A DNA stretch of 64,000 nucleotides from Latescibacteria bacterium UBA6620 (GTDB taxonomy: Bacteria > Latescibacterota > UBA2968): assembly GCA_002433075.1 (NCBI GenBank), contig DJHM01000051.1, forward strand, positions 53,476-117,475. The letters run 5' to 3'. The first letter of the stretch is position 1. Each line of letters opens with the position of its first letter. The notes under the pieces were generated by a model, which did not search any database, was not told where the DNA came from, and saw only the letters and a program-made list of their open reading frames with translations. A program made the position numbers and the translations under genes. This document shows, piece after piece, positions 17,264-26,558 of this stretch.

Positions 17264-18679
17264 ATGGCAAAGATCGCGGAACACGGATTCAAGGAAAGCG
17301 TCGACCTGATGTTCGATCAGGCCGCAGCCACGCTCGACCTCCCGCCCGGCCTGGGGGACCAGATCAAGGCGAACAACAACGTTTACCAGGTACGGTTCTT
17401 CGTAAAGTTTCGAGACAATTACCGGATTTTCACCGGATGGCGGGCGGTCCACAGCGAACATCGCCTTCCGGTCAAAGGCGGCATTCGCTATGCCCCGTCG
17501 GTCGACCAGCAGGATGTCGAAGCGCTCGCCGCCCTGATGTCCTACAAGTGCGCCATCGTGGACGTTCCTTTCGGGGGATCGAAAGGTGGGCTCAACATCG
17601 ACCCACGCGACTACAACGAGTTCGAACTTGAACGCATCACCCGCCGCTTCGCCCAGGAACTCATCAAAAAAGAATACATCAGCCCGAGCGTAAACGTCCC
17701 CGCACCTGATATGGGCACCGGCACCCGCGAAATGGCCTGGATCGCGGACACCTACCGGATGCTCCATCCGCACGACATCAACGCGATCGCCTGTGTCACC
17801 GGGAAGCCCGTCAGCCAGGGCGGCATCGATGGCCGCGTCGAGGCCACGGGCCGTGGCGTCTTCTACGCCCTTCAGGAGTTCTTTCGCCACCCCGAGGACG
17901 TTCGCGATGCCGGTCTGGAAGGCGGGTTGGAAGGCAAACGCTTCATCGTACAGGGCCTCGGGAATGTCGGTTTCCACGCCGTCAAGTTCCTGCAGGAGCT
18001 CGAAGGCGCCAGAATCACCGGGATCGCCGAACGGGACGGTGCCATCCTCTCCGAAAAGGGCTTCGACGTCGAGTCCGTCGCCGCTTACATTCGCGAACAC
18101 GGCGGTGTTCGCGACTACCCGGATGCGGTCTATATCGAAGATGGCCGCGCTGCTCTTGAAGAGGAATGCGACATCCTCATCCCGGCCGCGCTCGAAGGAC
18201 AGATCACCCTCGAAAACGCCCCTCGCCTGAAGACGAAGCTCATCGCGGAAGCGGCAAACGGACCGGTGACGTTCGAAGCGAACGAGTATCTGCGAGATCA
18301 AGGCGTCATCATTCTGCCGGATGCTTTCCTGAACGCGGGCGGCGTCACCGTCTCCTATTTCGAATGGATCAAGAACCTGTCCCACATTCGATTCGGGAGG
18401 CTGGACCGGCGCCACGAGGAGATCCGGGGTCAAAACGTGATCGAAGCCCTCGAATCGATCACCGGGAAAAGGCTACCCGACGAGTTCAGGCGGAAACTCA
18501 CCTACGGGTCCAATGAACTCGACCTTGTCCGGTCGGGACTGGACGACACGATGCGAACGGGCTACCAGAACATCCGCGAAATCTATCGCACACGTGACGA
18601 CGTCGTCGATCTGCGAACGGCAGCCTTCGTGATGGCCATCGAGAAGATATCGAGCGCGTATCTGGAGATGGGTCTGTGA
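17264..18679 (+). CDS. gdhA: glutamate dehydrogenase (Glu/Leu/Phe/Val dehydrogenase family)
   Basis: 471 residues. It interconverts glutamate and 2-oxoglutarate plus ammonia with NAD(P). Visible features are the substrate site PVKGGIRYAP, the catalytic region SYKCAIVDVPFGGSKGGL, GTGTREMAWIADTY, and the Rossmann fold QGLGNVGFHAVKFL (about residue 230). Coenzyme preference cannot be settled by eye. The ATG at 17264 is preferred over an upstream in-frame GTG because TGGAGTG precedes it. The protein is longer than the typical 420-430 residues, mainly through a C-terminal extension after residue 370. Confidence 0.9.
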   Translation: MAKIAEHGFKESVDLMFDQAAATLDLPPGLGDQIKANNNVYQVRFFVKFRDNYRIFTGWRAVHSEHRLPVKGGIRYAPSVDQQDVEALAALMSYKCAIVDVPFGGSKGGLNIDPRDYNEFELERITRRFAQELIKKEYISPSVNVPAPDMGTGTREMAWIADTYRMLHPHDINAIACVTGKPVSQGGIDGRVEATGRGVFYALQEFFRHPEDVRDAGLEGGLEGKRFIVQGLGNVGFHAVKFLQELEGARITGIAERDGAILSEKGFDVESVAAYIREHGGVRDYPDAVYIEDGRAALEEECDILIPAALEGQITLENAPRLKTKLIAEAANGPVTFEANEYLRDQGVIILPDAFLNAGGVTVSYFEWIKNLSHIRFGRLDRRHEEIRGQNVIEALESITGKRLPDEFRRKLTYGSNELDLVRSGLDDTMRTGYQNIREIYRTRDDVVDLRTAAFVMAIEKISSAYLEMGL

Positions 18680-18710
18680 ACCATCGCCAGATACGCTCCC
18701 CGGTTGGAAG

Positions 18711-19361
18711 GTGAGTCGACACCGGGCCCTGGGACAGGCGGTTGCCACGATCCTTTCGATCTCGCTGTTTGGGATCGGTTGCGCCGAGCGAGCCAGTCGC
18801 GATATGATCCACGCCATCAGGCGGGACAAGGTGGACATCGTCAAGGCGCTGCTCGCGGCCGGACACAGTCCGAACGCGGTTCAGCAGGGTAACACACTCT
18901 TGATGGTGGCATCGAACGCTGGCCGAACCGAAATCGTCCGATCCTTGATCGAAGCCGGCGCGGAGGTCAACGCCGAACACTACGGATTCACCGCACTCCT
19001 GCTTGCCCTCAAGAAAGGCCGGGATGAAACGGCCCGGCTGCTGATCGACGAAGGGGCCGACATCCACCACGCCCGCTACGGCCTCACACCCTTGATGCTG
19101 GCTGCGGACAAGGACAAATCCGAAATCGTCTCGCTCCTGATCGGTCTCGGAGTCAACGTTCGCGCCAGCGATGAGGGCGGTTGGACCGCCCTCCACTTTG
19201 CCGTTCACTCCGACCGTGATGAGATCGTCCCCCTGCTCCTCGCTGCCGGTGCTGACATTAACGCCCCCACCCGGAACCACATTCACCCCTTGCAAATGGC
19301 CATTCAGATGGAGCACGATGAAATCGAAGCTCTCCTGAGGGAACACGGGGCGAAGGAATAG
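18711..19361 (+). CDS. ankyrin-repeat lipoprotein
   Basis: 216 residues. An N-terminal hydrophobic segment ending in the lipobox FGIGC (Cys24) indicates a lipid-anchored envelope protein. Five to six ankyrin repeats follow (GNTLLMVASNAGRTEIVRSL; GFTALLLALKKGRDETARLL; GLTPLMLAADKDKSEIVSLL; GWTALHFAVHSDRDEIVPLL; HPLQMAIQMEHDEIEALL), with the usual GADIN turns. The GTG start has GGAAG abutting it, so initiation is uncertain. It starts 31 bases after gdhA and ends before a strong bidirectional hairpin. It is probably a protein-binding scaffold; the partner is unknown. Confidence 0.8.
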   Translation: MSRHRALGQAVATILSISLFGIGCAERASRDMIHAIRRDKVDIVKALLAAGHSPNAVQQGNTLLMVASNAGRTEIVRSLIEAGAEVNAEHYGFTALLLALKKGRDETARLLIDEGADIHHARYGLTPLMLAADKDKSEIVSLLIGLGVNVRASDEGGWTALHFAVHSDRDEIVPLLLAAGADINAPTRNHIHPLQMAIQMEHDEIEALLREHGAKE

Positions 19362-19378
19362 AGCATCAGCCATAGCTA

Positions 19379-19417
19379 ACGGAGGCCCGCCATCTTCATA
19401 CGATGGCGGGCCTCCGT
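19379..19417. terminator. bidirectional terminator
   Basis: A perfect stem of about 16 bp (ACGGAGGCCCGCCATC / GATGGCGGGCCTCCGT) with a short loop. It separates the ankyrin gene from the converging methyltransferase gene. Confidence 0.8.
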
Positions 19418-20443
19418 TCAACAATGCGGAATGGTGATGTCCAGAACGGGACACTTCAATCCCCCACCCCTCGGAATGACACCCACCGAATCGACACCCG
19501 CCCCCATCTCTCCGAACCACATTCGAACGTCCTTTTCCATCGACTCTGCGATCATCACAACCATATGGCCGCCGGGTTTCAGAACGCGAACGACCTCTCG
19601 GAGTGAGTCCAGTACCGACGTACGGAGGGCCGACCGGAAGGGCGGCTCCGTAACGACCAGATCGAACCGATTCGCCTTGACCGGAAGACAACGAGCATCG
19701 GCCACCAGGCCGACGTTGGCACCGATCGCTCTGAATCCGGGCAGCAGGTCCCGATCGACGTCGGCAGCTACAACCTTCAGCCCCCGTCGGCGGATTTCGG
19801 AAACCAGCCGCCCGAATCCCGCGAACGGATCGAGGAGAAGATCAGACGACTTCGAACGGGCGACGTTCACGAGGAACCGTGCGTCGAGCGTGGACAGTGC
19901 CCGATGCGAGCGATGGCCGACCGCACGGCGTGTCCCGGCTCCTTGCCGAACCTCGAATCCGCGACGATCCGGAGCCAGCTCGAGCAACGCATCTGCATCC
20001 TGTACGTAAACCTCGGACTGGTACACCCGGGACGATCCTTCGCGAACCCATCCCGCGTGCCACCGACCCGGCTCAATCGGATCGATCTCCTGGCCGTCGT
20101 GGGGCTCGAACCGAAGATGCAGAATCGCCTCGGTGTAGCCCAGGTTCGACGCGACCGCAGAAACCTGCCCCGGATCCAGAGGCAAGTCGACCCGCATCTT
20201 GTGGCGAACCCACATCTCCCGGCCTACCTCCGGACTGTGCCCCTGGAAGACCCTGAGGAACTCCATCTTCGCCAAGAGGTACGGAATGCCGATTCCCCCT
20301 CGACTCGTCCGATAGTAAACCTCGTAGAGAATGCCAACCCTCCCTGACCCCTGGCCGCCTGGAGAGACGGTGGGGCCCTCCGGCGATGATGGCAGGGCCT
20401 CACTCGTATAGGAACGCGTCGATAGGGTTCGTCCGGGCCGCAC
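19418..20443 (-). CDS. TRM11-like (UPF0020) RNA methyltransferase
   Basis: A SAM-dependent methyltransferase whose closest family is tRNA guanosine-N2 methyltransferases. The SAM loop is LLLDPFAGFGRLVSEIRRRG (motif I), followed by VVAADVDRDL and VVTEPPFRS, a variant of the N-methyltransferase DPPY motif. The family N-terminus seems to begin about residue 38 (ILYEVYYRTSRGGIGIPYLL). The frame opens with a GTG at 20443 that lies inside the end of the broken permease gene and has no ribosome site. GGGAGGG precedes an ATT codon at 20332, so an unusual ATT start is possible. Confidence 0.7.
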   Translation of the reverse strand: MRPGRTLSTRSYTSEALPSSPEGPTVSPGGQGSGRVGILYEVYYRTSRGGIGIPYLLAKMEFLRVFQGHSPEVGREMWVRHKMRVDLPLDPGQVSAVASNLGYTEAILHLRFEPHDGQEIDPIEPGRWHAGWVREGSSRVYQSEVYVQDADALLELAPDRRGFEVRQGAGTRRAVGHRSHRALSTLDARFLVNVARSKSSDLLLDPFAGFGRLVSEIRRRGLKVVAADVDRDLLPGFRAIGANVGLVADARCLPVKANRFDLVVTEPPFRSALRTSVLDSLREVVRVLKPGGHMVVMIAESMEKDVRMWFGEMGAGVDSVGVIPRGGGLKCPVLDITIPHC

Positions 20444-22787
20444 GGATCGCCGGCCAGCTGACCGTCGAGAGCGCGACGACCAGAACGAAGAGACTTCCCC
20501 CCAGAAAGACTGCGCCGTTCAGATCGATCCGATAGGCGAATCCACCAAGCCATTCATCCATCGCATAATAGGCAATCGTCCAGGCGATGAGATTTGCGGC
20601 CGCCACCAGGTAGACCGACTCCCTGCAGAGTAGGGCCACCAGGCCCGGCACCGAAGCACCCAGCCCTTTACGAATCCCGATTTCCTGTGTCCGCTGTTGA
20701 GCACTATAGGATGCCAGCCCGAACAATCCGAGACAGGCGATCGCGATGGCGAGTAGCGAAAAAACTCGAACGCTCCTCGCCAGGTTGGCCTCCCCTCGGT
20801 ACATCTCTTCAAGCCTGTCGTCCAGAAAGTCTGTCTGGGGCGGTCTGTCCGGCAGAAAGCGTTTCCAGGTCTCGCGGATGAAGGCCAACGTCTCGGGAAC
20901 GTTCTCGGCTTGGATTCTGAGAGAGAGACGCCGGAATGCAGGTTGCCAGTAACACAGGAAGAGGGGCCCGATTGCGTCTCGCAAGGGGCCAAAGTGAAAG
21001 TCTCTGACAACGACGAATCCCCGAGTCAAGGAATTGGTCCATTCGATCTGTTTGCCGATCGGGTCGTCCAATGCCAGATAGCGTACGGCCGACTCGTTCA
21101 GGACTAACCCGACGTTATTCTGCGTGTCGTCCGCCTGAATCCCGCACCCTTAGACGATGTCCAGGCCGAAAGTGTCGAAGAAATCCTCATCGGCGGCGAT
21201 CATCTCCAGTTTCCGCAGGTCAGGGCTGCCCTCGACGACAATTCCGGCACCGTCCGTGTTCATCCCGATCACATTCAGGGACGCAGTCGCGTGCGTAACA
21301 TTGGGATGCTCAAGAAATGCCTCCTTGACCGTTCTGTACCTCGGGATCAGGTCATAGTCCTCCGAGAAGATGCCCATCGTGACGATGTGCCCTGCGTTAA
21401 AGCCGAGATCTTTGTCACGGATGTAGTCGATCTGGCCGTAGACCACCAACGTGCACACGATGAGAACGATCGAGATGGCGAACTGGGTCACCACCAGAGA
21501 TTTTCGCAGAAGGCCGCCCTTCCCCGTCGCTGTGGCTCTTCCGAACACGTCCACCGGTCGGTACTTGGATAGAAAGAACGCGGGATAGCTCCCGGAAACG
21601 GCTCCAAACAGACAGATCATCCCCGCCAGACCCAGAAGCACGACCCCGTGTCCCGAGGCCATCAGGGATAGCGGAACGCCCAGAAAATCGCTGAAACCCG
21701 GTAGCGCGAGTTTGACAATCACGAGACCGATCAAGAGAGATCCCGCTGCTTGAATGAAGGATTCCCCCAGAAACTGCCCGATGAGCTGAGACCGGCTGCC
21801 CCCGACGACTTTCCTTAGACCGACCTCCCTGGCCCGTCCGGCTGAGCGTACCGTCGCGAGGTTCGTGAAGTTGATGCAGGCGATCAGAAGAATGAACAGG
21901 GCGATGCTGGAGAAGATGTAGACGTGACGGATGTCACCGAACCAGTCCAGACCGCAGTCCTGGTTCGAATAGAGATGCATCCGAGTCAGCGGCTGGAAGT
22001 GATAGGTCATATGCACCAGCATCCCCGTCCCGAAGTGATGCGAGACAAATCCGGATAGCTTGCCCTCGAGCGTCCTGGGGTCTGCGCCCTCCGCCAGTTT
22101 AACATACGTATGCACGAAGCGTCTGGACGCCGGTTCGGAAATCCACGTGTTCCAGTATCAATTCAGGGATCCGTGGGCAGTCACATTCGACATCAGAAAA
22201 TCGAATCGCAGATGGGAGTTCGGGGGAATGTCTTCGAGCACCCCCGATACTCTGTATTCGCCCCCGAAACACGGATCTTCGACGGTCAGGGTTCTCCCGA
22301 TGGGGGGCTCGTCCCCGAAGTACTTCTCCGACATCTCTTCCGTAATCAGAATGTCCGTAGGGTCGTCCAACCCTGTCTCGCGATCGCCCTCGACGAACGG
22401 AAGGGTCAGCGTGTTCAGAATGTCGGGATCGGTCAACAGGACCCGCTGATTGAATCCTCTCTCGCCAGACGTCACCCAGATGTTCCGGGGATAGAAGCGT
22501 GCGGCGTGTTCCACCTCTGGGAAGTACTCCCTGAGTGCGGGCCCAAGGGGCCCGACCGTCCGCGCTTCGAAACGCGCCTCCACTCCCTCCAGGTGAACTT
22601 CCCGCAGAACCCGGTAGATGCGGTCGGCGCTTTCGTGGTGGCGTTCGTAATTCAGTTCGAAACGAACGTAGAGAAGGATGAGGATGCACGAGGCCATCCC
22701 CACCGCGAGCCCGAGCACGTTGAGCAGGGAGTATGCCTTGTGTCTGAAGATGTTTCGGAACGCGACTCTGAGGTAGTTTACAAGCAA
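20400..22787 (-). pseudogene. FtsX/MacB-type ABC transporter permease, two in-frame stops
   Basis: A frame of 796 codons encodes the whole of an FtsX-family permease. The parts are the N-terminal VAFRNIFRHKAYSLLNVLGL with the first membrane helix, a MacB periplasmic domain, the core CINFTNLATVRSAGRAREVG followed by LRKVVGGSRSQLIGQFLGES, a second periplasmic domain, and the C-terminal ARSVRVFSLLAIAIACLGLF through RTNPIDAFLYE. The frame is cut by TGA at 22158-22160 (codon 210) and TAA at 21150-21152 (codon 546, just where IVxGxG of the second periplasmic domain begins), with no frameshift. The initiation codon is TTG without a ribosome site. No ATPase gene is adjacent. It is probably a dead exporter or lipoprotein-transport permease. 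Confidence 0.85.
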
Positions 22788-22920
22788 GTCGATTCCCGGT
22801 TGAGGATTAGATGGAATCCGAACTATCTTGACGCCGCCCCCGCGGAAGTCGTATTCACAGACCCTGTGCGCCCATTCGAAGTTTCACGTCGTACGGAAAA
22901 AAACACATTCAGGAGCTCGG

Positions 22921-24282
22921 ATGGAAGATCGGCTGAATATCATCTATTTCGTCTGCCACGACCTGGGCAAGCAGCTCGGCTGCTACGGCGCTGGCGTGGA
23001 AACACCGAACCTCGACCGTTTCGCCGCGGAAGGGGTTCAGTTCAACCGAGCCTACACGAATGCTGTGGCGTGTAGTCCGTCACGAGGGTGCGTGATGACG
23101 GGGCAATACTCCCACACCAACGGACTGATGGGGCTCGTAAACCGCGGATGGAGTCTCCCTGCAGGGCGGCGCACGATCATGGACGACCTCAACGACGCCG
23201 GCTACGAAACCGTCAACTGCGGCCTCCAGCACGAACGTCATCGTCGTGAAGACAACCGATACGGGATCGTGAACGAGAGTCGCTTCGTCGAGGACGCGGT
23301 TGGGGCGGCGGTCTCCTACCTGAGCGGTCGTCAGGGTTCGGACCGGCCGTTTTACCTGAACATCGCGACGGCAGAGACCCATCCGAGCCAGTGGGGTAGC
23401 GTGAACCGAAAAGGTCGTACAAACGTTTACGAGCCCTGGCGCCCCGATGAAGTCTACGTGCCTGGGTTTCTGCCCGACACACCGAGAACCCGACACGAAC
23501 TCGGCTACTTCCAGGGCTGTATCCGTTATATGGACCACCACCTGGGCACCCTCTTCGAGGCGGTGGATCATTTGGGACTCCGGGACAACACGGTCGTCGT
23601 GTTTACCAACGACCACGGCGTAGCCGCACACCGGGCGAAACCGACCGTCTACGAAGCGGGGTCCGGCATCTCCCTTCTCGCGCAAAGCCCGGGTGCCGAA
23701 CCAGCACAGGTCGATCACCTCATCCAGAACATCGACTACGCACCCACCCTTCTGGACCTCGCCCACGTCGAGATCCCGGATCGGATGCAGGGCAGGTCGT
23801 TCGCTCCGCTGTTGAGAAGAGAGGCGTACGAACCCCATTCCGAGGTTTTCCTCGAGCGAAACTATCACAGCGGGACTCCGGACGGGGAACCCCTGTCGAC
23901 CGACCAGCCCAATGCCTATTACGACCCGATGCGCGCGGTCCGGACGGACCGATACCGCTACATCCGTCACCTGGCCGACAGCCCCCGCCGCTACTGGCTG
24001 CCGGGGGAAGTTGAAAATCGACTCGCAACCGAATACGAGGTCGTCTGGAATCACCTGTGGCCGCCGATGACCGAGCCTCGGGATCGAGAGGAGTTGTTCG
24101 ACCTCGATAACGACCCGGACGAAACTCGAAATCTGGCCGGCGACCCCGAATGCGAATCGATCCGGGCCGACCTCAGCGCTCGGGTCGACCGATGGATGAC
24201 AGAAACGGACGATCCGATCCTGAAGGGCGAGATTCCGGATCGGCTGAATCCGTGGGAAGATGAACCCTATACGCCTGTGTAA
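22921..24282 (+). CDS. sulfatase (alkaline phosphatase superfamily, type I)
   Basis: 453 residues. The formylglycine motif CSPSR with Cys51 is followed by GCVMTGQY, as in type I arylsulfatases matured by a formylglycine-generating enzyme. The metal-site region is IIYFVCHDLGKQLGCYG, where a His-Asp replaces the common Asp-Asp. Later features are TETHPSQW, VVVFTNDHGVAAHRAKPTVYE and a C-terminal DLDNDPDETRNLAGDP. The resemblance is to SGSH/heparan-type sulfatases acting on sulfated glycans. There is no clear signal peptide. The ATG has AGGAG at good spacing; the longer upstream frame is not supported. Confidence 0.85.
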   Translation: MEDRLNIIYFVCHDLGKQLGCYGAGVETPNLDRFAAEGVQFNRAYTNAVACSPSRGCVMTGQYSHTNGLMGLVNRGWSLPAGRRTIMDDLNDAGYETVNCGLQHERHRREDNRYGIVNESRFVEDAVGAAVSYLSGRQGSDRPFYLNIATAETHPSQWGSVNRKGRTNVYEPWRPDEVYVPGFLPDTPRTRHELGYFQGCIRYMDHHLGTLFEAVDHLGLRDNTVVVFTNDHGVAAHRAKPTVYEAGSGISLLAQSPGAEPAQVDHLIQNIDYAPTLLDLAHVEIPDRMQGRSFAPLLRREAYEPHSEVFLERNYHSGTPDGEPLSTDQPNAYYDPMRAVRTDRYRYIRHLADSPRRYWLPGEVENRLATEYEVVWNHLWPPMTEPRDREELFDLDNDPDETRNLAGDPECESIRADLSARVDRWMTETDDPILKGEIPDRLNPWEDEPYTPV

Positions 24283-24285
24283 TCT

Positions 24286-25132
24286 ATGACTTCAATCCGC
24301 CAGAAGTCTGTTTTCCTTCTCATCCTCGCTCTGGCAGCGAGGCTACGGATATGGGCCGTCGCGATCCCGACCGATGAGAAAACCAACGAAGAGAACATCA
24401 TCACCCGCGCCCTGCATATGGGTCGGGATCGCTGGGCTGGTCCTATGGGTGCGACACGATTGGCGATTGGCGGCGATGCCTCTCCTGCCTGCCCTTCTCT
24501 ACTGGGTCGTGATGGGATCCACTCGACACCACTTCGCCCATTTCAGTCTGCCGATGCTGCCTGCGGTAGCCCTCGGCGTCACTTGGATCCTGGATCGGTG
24601 CCTTCAGAGGAGGATGCTCGGTGAGAAGGTCCTGCTTGTGGTCTTCGCGTTAGGCGCCCTCTGGCCACTCGCGGAGACACTCAGGTGGAATGTGCAGAGA
24701 GCCTTGCCCGGTACGCGCACGCTGGCCACGGAATGGATCAAGAAAAACGTACCTGAAGGGACGCGGATTCTATCTCAGGCCTACGGACCCCGCCTGGTCT
24801 ACACGCCGGGGCGGGCTCGGGAAATCGTGGCCTCGATTCGGAAGGAAAACCCACAGGCCGGCAAGAGGTATGCCTACCTTGCAGATCACCCTCCCTCGGA
24901 CAGACCCGGTTACGACTTCACTCGCATTCCCACGCTCGAGAAAACGAGGCGGTTATCATCCCTGAACGACCATTGGTATTCGGCGGACCGTGTCCGCGCC
25001 TCCGGAGCGGAATGGCTTGTGCTCACAAGCGCGGTCTACGGGCGCTACCTCACTCACCCCGACGTCTTCCCAAGGGACGACTCGAAGAAGCAGTCGGTCG
25101 GTTGGGTCCAACGATCAGGATTCTACGACTGA
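24286..25132 (+). pseudogene. remnant of a GT39/ArnT-like membrane glycosyltransferase
   Basis: The first 45 codons (from ATG 24286) read as the beginning of a membrane glycosyltransferase: a hydrophobic helix, then PTDEKTNEENIITRALHMG, resembling the first periplasmic loop with its Asp-Glu. About 24420 the sense switches to another frame. That frame encodes only the C-terminal part (GIAGLVLWVRHDWRLAAMPL through SVGWVQRSGFYD at 25132). The central 200-300 residues expected for the family are missing and the frame is lost. An internal deletion is the likely cause. It follows the sulfatase stop by three bases. Confidence 0.7.
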
Positions 25133-25174
25133 AGGTTGCCGAGCCTTCCTGCGGGTCCGAGTAGCCTCCCCGAA

Positions 25175-25570
25175 TCAGGAGATGCTGCGAAGATCGTCGA
25201 GCAGTGCCTTCCGGTCCTCCTCCGCATCGACCTGTTCCGCAAGCGCTTGTCCCTTCGCAACCAATCCCTTCGCCCCATTCGCGTCACCCATCAAGGCCTT
25301 TGCACGCGCCGCCGTCTCGTAGGCATACCCGACGAAGAACGGCGGCAGACCGGCAACGGCGTAAACTCTCGACAGTTGCCAGGTCCCGATCGACAGGTTC
25401 TGAGGCGTATGATCCTCCACCTAGGTCCAATGCCAGAACGACGCGTGGGCTACGTGGACCATTTCATCGATTTCCTACTCGCTCAGACTCGATTTGTCCA
25501 GATAGTCCCACACCTTGTTAAAGCAATTCGAAGCCAACCCACGGTGAGACAGGTTTTCCGATGAAGCCAT
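25175..25570 (-). pseudogene. small conserved gene with two in-frame TAG codons
   Basis: A 132-codon frame starts at ATG 25570 behind a very strong ribosome site (AAAGGAGGG). It reads MASSENLSHRGLASNCFNKV ... EIDEMVHVAHASFWHWT ... LSIGTWQLSRVYAVAGLPPF and ends near DRKALLDDLRSIS. The AHASxxHW and WQLSRVYAVxG blocks are those of a conserved but uncharacterised bacterial family of about 140 residues with TPR-like helices. TAG codons interrupt it at 25475-25477 (codon 32) and 25421-25423 (codon 50, right after HWT), with no frameshift. It is probably a young pseudogene, because the ribosome site is still intact. Confidence 0.75.
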
Positions 25571-25591
25571 ACGCCCTCCTTTCAAGTGTTC

Positions 25592-26548
25592 CTAGCTCTC
25601 CACAAGGCCTTCTTGCCGGAACACCTCGAGGGCCCGATTGAAAACACCGAGGTCCGGATAGTCCCCGTCCGCCGCATCCAGAACACCATCCACCTGCTCG
25701 ATCGAATTCAGACCGACGATCAAGCTCGCCACGATCGGGTGGCAAAGACCGAACTTAATCGCGAACTCCGTCCACGACGCGATATCTACGCCCAGCCTGT
25801 CCTGGAGCATCTGGCGACGCGCATAGGCGTCGTCCCACCCCGCGTCTTGGTATCGATCGTCGTCCGGAAGTTGGCTGCGATCGGCCCGTCGATCCGTCAG
25901 CAATCCCCCCATAAAAGGCCGAATGCAGAAGAACCCCTGGCCGTTGGCCTCCATCTGCTCGAAGTACTCGGCCATCTCCATCTCGATCGGATTGTAGTAA
26001 GCGACCATACCACTGAAGTCGCCGGTCTTCAGCGCCTCTCCTCCGAACCCTGGTGTGTAGGGGAAGGTCGTCAGGTAGCCCACCTTGCCTTCGTCCCGGA
26101 GCTGGCTGAAGCACTCCATCATCGCTTCGTGGGTCGTCGCGATATCGCGAATCCGGAGATCGTCGTCGTTCGGGCGAGCCCGCTGCAGGTGCTGAAGGAC
26201 GGTGATTCGATCCGCGTGCAGCTCCTCCAGGGCTTCTTCGACCCGCAACCTGAACTTGGCCGCGTCGAACCGTCCACCGTCGTCGAAGTCGGGGACGGGT
26301 ACCTTGATGATGTGATGAAGGTCGTGTCGTTGGGGATGGTCCTTCAACACGCGGCTCATCGCCCAGCGTGTGTTGTATCCATTACTCGAGTGGATGAAGT
26401 TGACACCACGGTCGATCGCGTGTTGCAGCGCTCGCTGCCCGGTCCGCGAGACGTCGTCGTCGCTGGGCGCTTTGGTGGAAAACCGCATCGACCCAAAGCA
26501 AATCTCCGAGACCTCAAGATCGGTGTTCCCGAATCGTCGATATTCCAC
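25592..26548 (-). CDS. aldo/keto reductase family protein
   Basis: 318 residues. The N-terminus VEYRRFGNTDLEVSEICFGS matches aldo/keto reductases. The family TIM-barrel landmarks continue through AIDRGVNFIHSSNGYNTR, HADRITVLQHLQ, GKVGYLTTFPYTPGF and the C-terminal FGLCHPIVASLIVGLNSIEQ. The usual catalytic Asp-Tyr pair (FDTAxxY) appears as FIHSSNGY, so the Asp is replaced while the Tyr may be kept. Activity may differ or be lost. The GTG at 26548 has AAAGGAA at proper spacing; the longer frame upstream overlaps the phosphotransferase remnant and is not used. Confidence 0.75.
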   Translation of the reverse strand: MEYRRFGNTDLEVSEICFGSMRFSTKAPSDDDVSRTGQRALQHAIDRGVNFIHSSNGYNTRWAMSRVLKDHPQRHDLHHIIKVPVPDFDDGGRFDAAKFRLRVEEALEELHADRITVLQHLQRARPNDDDLRIRDIATTHEAMMECFSQLRDEGKVGYLTTFPYTPGFGGEALKTGDFSGMVAYYNPIEMEMAEYFEQMEANGQGFFCIRPFMGGLLTDRRADRSQLPDDDRYQDAGWDDAYARRQMLQDRLGVDIASWTEFAIKFGLCHPIVASLIVGLNSIEQVDGVLDAADGDYPDLGVFNRALEVFRQEGLVES

Positions 26549-26558
26549 AACGTTCCTT

